Shown here piece after piece: positions 6,467 through 11,407 of a DNA stretch of 11,407 nucleotides. The position numbers and the translations under genes were made by a program. The notes beneath the pieces were generated by a model. It worked only from the letters and a program-made list of their open reading frames with translations. It was not told the DNA's origin and searched no databases. This DNA is from Candidatus Methanocomedens sp. GTDB lineage: Archaea > Halobacteriota > Methanosarcinia > Methanosarcinales > Methanocomedenaceae. The stretch lies in contig PYCK01000129.1 of the NCBI GenBank assembly GCA_009649835.1, positions 1 to 11,407 on the forward strand. Direction: 5' to 3'. Position 1 is the first letter of the stretch, and each line of letters starts with the position of its first letter.

Positions 6467-7250
6467 TATTTTTCCCCCTTTTGAAAACTTTCTTTATCCT
6501 ATTCTTAGGAATCTGCCTGCGCTGTGCTAAGATGCCCTGCGTAGGTGTAACCTTTTTCGGACACACAGCCACGCACTTGAACACCACATCACAGCCCCAC
6601 AAACCAGACTGGTTGTCCACAGCCTCAAGCCTCGCATGCTTATCCTTTTCCTGTTCCCTGGGGTCAAGGTAGAACCGCCAGGCCTTTGCAAGGGCAGCAG
6701 GTCCCAGATACATCTCATCCCTACCCGCTGCCGGACAGGCCCCGTGACAGGTGGCACACAGGATGCAGTTGGTGTAGACCTCGATCTGCTGCTCAACCTC
6801 CGGGCTCATCAGATTACCGCCTTTTGGCACTTCATCTCCAGCCGATATCCAAGGTTTGATGTAATCCAGCAGGTCATAGAAATGTTCCATATCCACCACC
6901 AGGTCCCTGATCACATTAAAGTTGGGCAGTGGCTCGATTAGTATCTCATCCTTTGCCACTTTCACGACAGGTCTGGCCAGCGCCCCCCATTTCACAGCAT
7001 CCACATTCATCTCGTTCTTAACCGAGCTCACCTGGGTGCGGCAGGCCAGCCTGGGCACCTTATTGATAAGCATAGCACAGCTCCCACAAACGGCACCCCG
7101 GCAAGAATACCTGAAACACAAGCCCCCGTCCAGCCTCTCCTGCACATAGAACAGTGCTTCCAGCACGCTCATCTCCGGGGTATCTTTCACATCAAATGTT
7201 TCGTGCCAGACCCTGTCACCATCCTGCCGTCTTACCTTTAGTCGTACCAT
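6456..7250 (-). CDS. sdhB: Succinate dehydrogenase/fumarate reductase iron-sulfur subunit
   Basis: The 264-residue subunit carries electrons between the flavin of SdhA and the membrane anchor. Cysteines C50, C55, C58 and C70 (SCRGAVCGSCAMLIN...LAC) bind the [2Fe-2S] cluster of the N-terminal ferredoxin domain. In the C-terminal domain C162, C165 and C168 (CILCATC) with C230 fit the [4Fe-4S] cluster, and C172, C220 and C226 the [3Fe-4S] cluster, the same spacing as in bacterial SdhB. There is no CCG-domain extension of the thiol:fumarate reductase TfrB type, so a membrane-linked complex is more likely than the soluble CoM/CoB enzyme of methanogens. The ATG overlaps the sdhA stop by one base (TGATG) and has GAGGG about 8 nt upstream. 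The C-terminus is very basic. Confidence 0.95.
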   Translation of the reverse strand: MVRLKVRRQDGDRVWHETFDVKDTPEMSVLEALFYVQERLDGGLCFRYSCRGAVCGSCAMLINKVPRLACRTQVSSVKNEMNVDAVKWGALARPVVKVAKDEILIEPLPNFNVIRDLVVDMEHFYDLLDYIKPWISAGDEVPKGGNLMSPEVEQQIEVYTNCILCATCHGACPAAGRDEMYLGPAALAKAWRFYLDPREQEKDKHARLEAVDNQSGLWGCDVVFKCVAVCPKKVTPTQGILAQRRQIPKNRIKKVFKRGKNSED

Positions 7251-8926
7251 CAGTATTCCCTCTGCTTAGGCTGGAACTGTGTTATGGTCACTTCTTTATA
7301 CTCCAGTCTGGGACCTTCAGGTGTCTGGTATGCCAGTGTATGCCTGAGCCAGTGTTCATCATCGCGCTCAAGGAAATCTGTCCTGTAATGGGCGCCCCTG
7401 CTCTCTTCCCTGGCCAGTGCTCCTTTGGCAATGACCTGGCCCAGTTCCAGCATCCCTTTTAATTCAATGGCATTCAGCAGTTCAAAGTTGAACGACGTTG
7501 CACCGCTTTTCACCCGTACATTACGTCCCTTCTCCCTGAGTTCCCTTATGGTTTCAACAGCCTTCTGTAAACCGGCCTGGTTCCTGAACACACCCACATC
7601 CTGCTGCATGACAGACCTCAACTCATCCCTGACAACAGCAAAACTCTCACCATCCCCACCCATCAGGTCAGATATGTTTTGCTCTTCACTCGCCAGTGAA
7701 TCCAGATGTGCATTCTCCCCCTGCACATCCGTTTCCTGAACATATCCTGCCGCATGTTCTCCTGCCCTTTTACCGAACACGATGGTCTCAAGCAAAGAAT
7801 TGCCGCCCAGCCTGTTAGCACCGTGTACGCTGATACATGCACACTCACCGGCAGCGTACAATCCTTCCAGCGGGGTTGCACCGTTGGCATCACAAGAAAC
7901 ACCGCCCATTGAATAATGCTGCCCTGGCTGTACAGGTATCGGTTCTTTTACCGGGTCGATACCTGCAAAATCAATCGATATCTGCCTGATGCCGCCCAGC
8001 CTTTCCTCAATCTTTTTCTCACCCAGGTGGGTAATATCAAGCTGGACATATCCACCGTCAAAACCCCTGCCCTCATCCACCTCTGTCTGGATAGACCTGG
8101 CAACAATGTCGCGGGGGGCCAGTTCCATCATGCCGGTTGCATATTTTTCCATGAACCTCTCATGCCGGTTATTGTAAAGATACCCGCCCTCGCCCCGGGC
8201 ACCTTCTGTTATTAGTATATTTGTCCCAAGAAGCGTGGTGGGATGGAACTGGACAAATTCCATATCCTGCAGTGGGACCCCTGCATGGTATGCAAGGCTG
8301 ATGCCGTATCCCCGGTTGATGATTGCATTGGTGGAGCGCTGGTATATCCTGCCGTATCCGCCAGTGGCAAGCACCGTGGCTTTTGCCCTGAATGCTTCCA
8401 GTTTCGAATCAGGTGTATGCATCGCAATAAAGCCGGTACATCTCCCGCCATCCACAACCAGCCTTGTAACCAGCCATTCCCTGTATATCTTGATTCTTGC
8501 CCTCAAGACCTGTTCGTGAAGGGTATGCAACAGGTTGTGGCCGGTCCTGTCCCCTGCATAGCATGTCCTGGGAAAACCTGCACCACCAAAAGGGCGCTGG
8601 GCGATATGGCCGTCCCGGGTTCGGGAGAATAAAGTCCCCCAGTGTTCCATCTCAAGCACACGCTCAGGAGCTTCCCTGCACAAAACCTCAACTGCATCCT
8701 GGTCGGCAAGGTAATCGCTGCCCCTTACTGTATCAAGTGCATGTGCTTCCCAGCTATCATCATGAACCAGCGAGGCATTTACACCACCCTGGGCAGCTAC
8801 CGAATGACTGCGAATGGGATGCACTTTGGATATCACGGCAACATCCGTACCCCGGTTGTGGGCCTCAAGGGCTGCCCGAAGACCTGCAAGGCCGCCACCG
8901 ATTATGATTATATCATGGGTTATCAT
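7250..8926 (-). CDS. sdhA: Succinate dehydrogenase/fumarate reductase flavoprotein subunit
   Basis: The 558-residue FAD subunit carries the succinate/fumarate site. The N-terminus holds the dinucleotide motif IIIGGGLAGLRAA (7-19) and RSHSVAAQGGVNA (39-51), with H41 at the place of the covalent FAD attachment. Catalytic residues can be matched to E. coli SdhA: H228 (QFHPTTL), the TEGARGEGG loop (240-248), R272 (APRDIVARS) as proton-transfer arginine, H337 (HYSMGGV) and R372 (GANRLGGNSLLE). The C-terminal domain has the usual SRGAHYRTDF...RDDEHW stretch. Sequence alone does not tell whether it works as dehydrogenase or fumarate reductase. The ATG overlaps the stop of the upstream lyase by 4 nt (ATGA) and is preceded by AGGTAAGGA, so the genes are translationally coupled. 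Confidence 0.96.
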   Translation of the reverse strand: MITHDIIIIGGGLAGLRAALEAHNRGTDVAVISKVHPIRSHSVAAQGGVNASLVHDDSWEAHALDTVRGSDYLADQDAVEVLCREAPERVLEMEHWGTLFSRTRDGHIAQRPFGGAGFPRTCYAGDRTGHNLLHTLHEQVLRARIKIYREWLVTRLVVDGGRCTGFIAMHTPDSKLEAFRAKATVLATGGYGRIYQRSTNAIINRGYGISLAYHAGVPLQDMEFVQFHPTTLLGTNILITEGARGEGGYLYNNRHERFMEKYATGMMELAPRDIVARSIQTEVDEGRGFDGGYVQLDITHLGEKKIEERLGGIRQISIDFAGIDPVKEPIPVQPGQHYSMGGVSCDANGATPLEGLYAAGECACISVHGANRLGGNSLLETIVFGKRAGEHAAGYVQETDVQGENAHLDSLASEEQNISDLMGGDGESFAVVRDELRSVMQQDVGVFRNQAGLQKAVETIRELREKGRNVRVKSGATSFNFELLNAIELKGMLELGQVIAKGALAREESRGAHYRTDFLERDDEHWLRHTLAYQTPEGPRLEYKEVTITQFQPKQREY

Positions 8927-10311
8927 TTCCTTACCTCTGTCAAGTTATGCGGGTCCAGTATTTCATCAACCTCTTCCTCTGTCAGTAAATCCAAATCAAG
9001 TACGACTTCTCGAATTGTCTTATTGTCCCTGTAAGCCTGGTAAGCGATATCTGCCGCTTTTTCGTATCCCAATTTTGGGGCAAGTGCGGTTGTCAGTGCC
9101 AGGCTTTTGCGGGCAAGGGATTCACAACGCTCAACATTGGCTGTGATACCGGGCAGGCATTGCCTGTTAAATGATTCAACAGCCCCGGCCAGTATCTCTA
9201 TTGAACCCAGGAGATTGTGTGCCATTACCGGTGTGAACACATTAAGTTCAAGCTGGCCCGCCTGGGCTGCCATCATGATAGCAGTGTCATTTCCCACGAT
9301 CTGGAAACATGCCATGTTGAGCATCTCTGCCATCACCGGGTTAACCTTTCCTGGCATGATGGACGAACCCGGCTGAACGGCGGGAAGATTGATTTCGCCG
9401 ATACCGGTCCTGGGTCCACTGGATAGCAGGCGCAGGTCATTGGCTATCTTGATCAGGTCTACTGCAATGTTACGAAGGGCCGACGATGCACCGAGTATGG
9501 CACCGGCACCCTGGGTGGATTCGAACCGGTTCTCAGCCAGCTTGAATTCCAGGCCGGTTATGCGGTTGACCTCACTTATTGCCATCTCCCCAAAACCCTC
9601 AGACGCATTCAATCCAGTGCCGATGGCAGTACCGCCCAAATTCAACTCTGCAAGGTCGTCCATTGAGGCGAACAACCGTTTTATCCCCAGTTCCACCATC
9701 CTGGTATACCCGCTGAATTCCTGGCCCAGGGTTACCGGAACTGCATCCTGAAGGTGTGTCCTGCCAGGTTTTACAATATCCATGAACTCGCCTGATCTGT
9801 CGATAAGTCCCTTGTGTAATAATGAAAGTACTGGAAGTACTCTATTGCTAAGGGATTCCATTGCCGCCAGATGTATAGCAGTATGGATGGTATCATTTGA
9901 TGACTGGGACATGTTCACATGGTCATTTGGATGGATCATATCGTACCGGCCCCTGGGTTCACCCATGATCTCCAGTGCACGATTGGCGATTACCTCGTTG
10001 GCGTTCATGTTCTGTGACGTTCCAGCCCCTGCCTGGAACGCATCCACCACGAACTGGTCATCAAACCTCCCTTCCTGCACTTGTGAAGCAGCCTGGATAA
10101 TGGCCTCACCGATGACAAGGTCCAGTTTGCCGGCGTCCATATTGGCTTTTGCAGATGCCTGCTTGATAACGGCCTGGGCCTTGATAAAAACAGGCGGCAA
10201 TTTCAGGCCACTTACACTGAAATTATTCACAGCCCGAACGGTCTGGGGCCCATAATATGCTTCATCAGGTACATCCACCCAGCCCATAGTATCCTTTTCA
10301 ACTCGCACCAT
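8923..10311 (-). CDS. fumC: Class II fumarase/aspartase superfamily lyase, probably fumarase
   Basis: A 462-residue homotetrameric lyase of the fumarase/aspartase superfamily. It has GAGTSQNMNANEVIANRA (95-112), HPNDHVNMSQSSND (127-140), the catalytic T185-H186 pair (GRTHLQDAVP), GGTAIGTGLNA (226-236) and the mobile active-site loop GSSIMPGKVNP (315-325). Fumarase would hydrate fumarate to malate; aspartase would release ammonia from aspartate to give fumarate. Features are mixed: GTGLN, GIGEI and the fumarase-like LNVFTPVMAHN speak for fumarase, while GAGTS, LRLLSSGPRTG and INLPAVQPGSS are more usual in aspartases. The position directly before sdhAB, with a 4-nt overlap, fits either, since both make fumarate. 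I favour fumarase on length and the GTGLN/GIGEI motifs. The ATG at 10311 has AGGTG about 8 nt upstream. Confidence 0.85.
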   Translation of the reverse strand: MVRVEKDTMGWVDVPDEAYYGPQTVRAVNNFSVSGLKLPPVFIKAQAVIKQASAKANMDAGKLDLVIGEAIIQAASQVQEGRFDDQFVVDAFQAGAGTSQNMNANEVIANRALEIMGEPRGRYDMIHPNDHVNMSQSSNDTIHTAIHLAAMESLSNRVLPVLSLLHKGLIDRSGEFMDIVKPGRTHLQDAVPVTLGQEFSGYTRMVELGIKRLFASMDDLAELNLGGTAIGTGLNASEGFGEMAISEVNRITGLEFKLAENRFESTQGAGAILGASSALRNIAVDLIKIANDLRLLSSGPRTGIGEINLPAVQPGSSIMPGKVNPVMAEMLNMACFQIVGNDTAIMMAAQAGQLELNVFTPVMAHNLLGSIEILAGAVESFNRQCLPGITANVERCESLARKSLALTTALAPKLGYEKAADIAYQAYRDNKTIREVVLDLDLLTEEEVDEILDPHNLTEVRK

Positions 10312-10321
10312 TGGAACACAC

Positions 10322-10582
10322 CTATGATACAGCCTTCTTCAATGCCGCTTCAAACCTGTCATGACCAATATCGGCTTTTTCCCTGGTCATGACCAGCGGC
10401 GGTGTTTCACTCCACTCCTTAAAGGCGTTCCTTGCTGGTTCTACGGCGCGGTTTACGTCGGCTTCGGATGCGACCTGGAATGTGGCCAGTTTTTCCAGGG
10501 TTGCCTGGTTGATGTTTTCAAAAGTTTCGTTGGTTGATGAGTCTGTCCACTCCCCATTGATAAGTAATTTATACTCTTTCAT
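10322..10582 (-). pseudogene. Truncated aldehyde dehydrogenase remnant, 86 aa
   Basis: The first 50 residues match the N-terminus of NAD(P)-dependent aldehyde dehydrogenases closely: MKEYKLLINGEW, then ETFENINQATLEKLATFQVA and EADVNRAVEPARNAFKEWSE. Full enzymes have about 480 residues; this one stops at 86. After WSETPP the text jumps to VMTREKADIGHDRFEAALKK. VMTRE resembles the MTREMGK motif normally about 25 residues further on, and KADIG...EAALKK resembles the ADIGP segment far downstream, which suggests one or more internal deletions in frame. The catalytic Cys and Glu regions are absent, so it cannot be an active dehydrogenase. GGGG lies about 7 nt before the ATG. The TAG stop lies inside the ribosome binding site of the next gene (fumC), so the remnant may still act as a leader ORF. 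Confidence 0.6.
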
Positions 10583-10583
10583 T

Positions 10584-10859
10584 ATGATTCCCCGTAATGA
10601 ACATTGCAAACTATGGGTAATTAAGGTTGTGGGGAATGAGAACAGGGAAGAGATCATTGCTGACATTCAGGACTCTCTTTTCCACAAATACGATTTTAAG
10701 CACATCGACATTAATCCTGATTGGACAAGTCTGATTTTGCATGGAGATCAATCCAAACTTGGTAAATACGGATATAGCCGTGACCTCGGCTGGTCGGAGA
10801 TAGTTGTTGAAAAACACTTTCGTGTTTTTGTTAAAATTATCTGCCAGGGCAATCGATGA
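10584..10859 (+). CDS. Small hypothetical protein, unrecognised
   Basis: A 91-residue plus-strand frame with a balanced, protein-like composition from about residue 9 on (KLWVIKVVGNENREEIIADI, then DINPDWTSLILHGDQSKLGKYG and SEIVVEKHFRVFVKII). The pattern suggests a small alpha/beta protein. I do not recognise the family. The ATG at 10584 is back to back with the ATG of the ALDH remnant on the other strand (10582), leaving no room for a promoter or ribosome binding site. A GTG at 10629 or an origin as the tail of a larger, now broken gene is therefore possible. It ends about 12 nt before the likely left end of the insertion sequence. Confidence 0.4.
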   Translation: MIPRNEHCKLWVIKVVGNENREEIIADIQDSLFHKYDFKHIDINPDWTSLILHGDQSKLGKYGYSRDLGWSEIVVEKHFRVFVKIICQGNR

Positions 10860-10902
10860 TCAAGGTTCTACTAGTGTCAAGTCAACTTTATAATGTCATA
10901 AA

Positions 10903-10910
10903 GTATATAG
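10903..10910 (+). promoter_or_regulatory. TATA-like promoter of the transposase gene
   Basis: GTATATAG lies 37 nt before the transposase ATG. A start site about 25 nt on, near 10932, would leave a short leader containing the ribosome binding site GAGGGGA (10934-10940). The element overlaps the right arm of a 7-bp inverted repeat, where bound transposase could repress it. Confidence 0.45.
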
Positions 10911-10946
10911 CATATGTTCTTCATAATCAACTTGAGGGGATTGAAT

Positions 10947-11407
10947 ATGAAGAAATACATTGTGACACTAACTAAAGATGAACGCGAAACTCTTAGGGCA
11001 CTTACTTCAAAGGGAAAACATAAATCACAGAAAATTCTCAACGCTCTGATTCTACTTGGATGCGATGAGGGTGAGTATCAGATAAAACGTTCGACCAACG
11101 AAGAAATTGCCCACATCCTGAACATAAGTATGAGAAAGATCGACCGGGTGAAGGAACGTTTTGTCTCGGAAGGTATCGAGGTTGCCCTCAACGGAAGAAA
11201 GAGAGACCGCATCTACGATAAAAAAGCTGATGGCGACTTTGAAGCTCATTTGGTTGCATTGAGTTGCAGTGAGCCACCCGAAGGCTTTGCGAGATGGTCT
11301 CTGAGGTTGTTAGCCGACAAGGTTGTCGAGCTCGAATATATTGATAGCATCTCCCATGAAACGGTACGCCGTATCCTAAAAAAAACGAAATCAAGCGTCA
11401 GAAATTG
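10947..11407 (+). CDS. IS630-family transposase, N-terminal part (3' end outside window)
   Basis: The open frame gives at least 153 residues. It begins MKKYIVTLTKDERETLRALT, followed by a helix-turn-helix (TNEEIAHILNISMRKIDRVKERF, about 52-74) and a linker with GRKRDRIYDKKADGDFEAHL. A second helical unit follows (EGFARWSLRLLADKVVELEY and ISHETVRRILKK), the N-terminal DNA-binding architecture of IS630-type transposases. The DDE catalytic domain lies beyond the edge. The start has GAGGGGA 6 nt upstream. At codons 144-147 the gene passes an eight-A run (11378-11385). In the current frame the text becomes KTKSSVRN, while the -1 frame reads NEIKRQKL, the continuation expected after RRILKK in this family. 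Either a programmed -1 frameshift or a disabling deletion of one A is likely. Confidence 0.82.
   Translation, partial: MKKYIVTLTKDERETLRALTSKGKHKSQKILNALILLGCDEGEYQIKRSTNEEIAHILNISMRKIDRVKERFVSEGIEVALNGRKRDRIYDKKADGDFEAHLVALSCSEPPEGFARWSLRLLADKVVELEYIDSISHETVRRILKKTKSSVRN

Larger units (their letters stand above)
10872..11407 (+). mobile_element. IS630-family insertion sequence, left part, cut by window edge
   Basis: The transposase gene beginning at 10947 marks an IS630/Tc1-like element running off the right edge. IS630 elements insert at TA, and a TA at 10872-10873 followed by GTGTCAAGTCAACTTTATAA is a reasonable left terminus, but the right end is not visible and the inverted repeat cannot be confirmed. 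A 7-bp inverted repeat, ACTTTAT (10885-10891) and ATAAAGT (10898-10904), lies just inside. The element lies directly downstream of the unrecognised small ORF. Confidence 0.7.

Overview
The window reads as the genome of a methanogen-related archaeon, probably Methanosarcinales or an ANME-type relative. This is an inference from gene content: an AhbC-type radical SAM enzyme of the siroheme-dependent heme pathway next to cobA and hemD, an archaeal-style LarB, a short 2[4Fe-4S] ferredoxin, TATA-like upstream elements, and a membrane-anchored succinate dehydrogenase/fumarate reductase with a class II fumarase-type lyase. No tRNA, rRNA or CRISPR array was seen.

Layout. (1) Positions 1-1230: a ferredoxin on the minus strand and larB on the plus strand diverge from a short AT-rich promoter region. 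(2) 1252-4364, minus strand: a compact operon cobA > hemD > small HesB-like CC-motif protein > ahbC. It covers closure of uroporphyrinogen III, its methylation to precorrin-2, and a late step of siroheme-to-heme conversion; precorrin-2 also feeds cobalamin and F430. larB and ahbC converge with 21 nt between their stop codons. (3) 4365-5696: an AT-rich island with few genes. It holds a RelE/ParE-like toxin and its antitoxin, a small tandem repeat with a perfect hairpin, and two long stretches without convincing genes. (4) 5697-10582, minus strand: an aldehyde-dehydrogenase remnant, then a tightly packed operon of fumarase/aspartase > sdhA > sdhB > a single small sdhC-like anchor > msrB. The lyase/sdhA, sdhA/sdhB and sdhB/sdhC pairs all overlap. 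The lyase would make fumarate (from malate, or from aspartate if it is an aspartase), and the Sdh complex would interconvert fumarate and succinate at the membrane. Its cytochrome b anchor probably needs the heme supplied by the heme pathway. (5) 10584-11407, plus strand: a small unrecognised ORF, then the left part of an IS630-like insertion sequence cut by the window edge.

The main points for follow-up are: an A8 tract in the IS630 transposase where the family-like sequence continues in the -1 frame; a lyase mixing fumarase and aspartase motifs; an Sdh operon with only one 112-residue anchor; an ALDH remnant whose stop codon lies in the fumarase ribosome binding site; and the CC-motif protein inside the heme operon. 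I did not find clear evidence for a wholly new multi-gene system.
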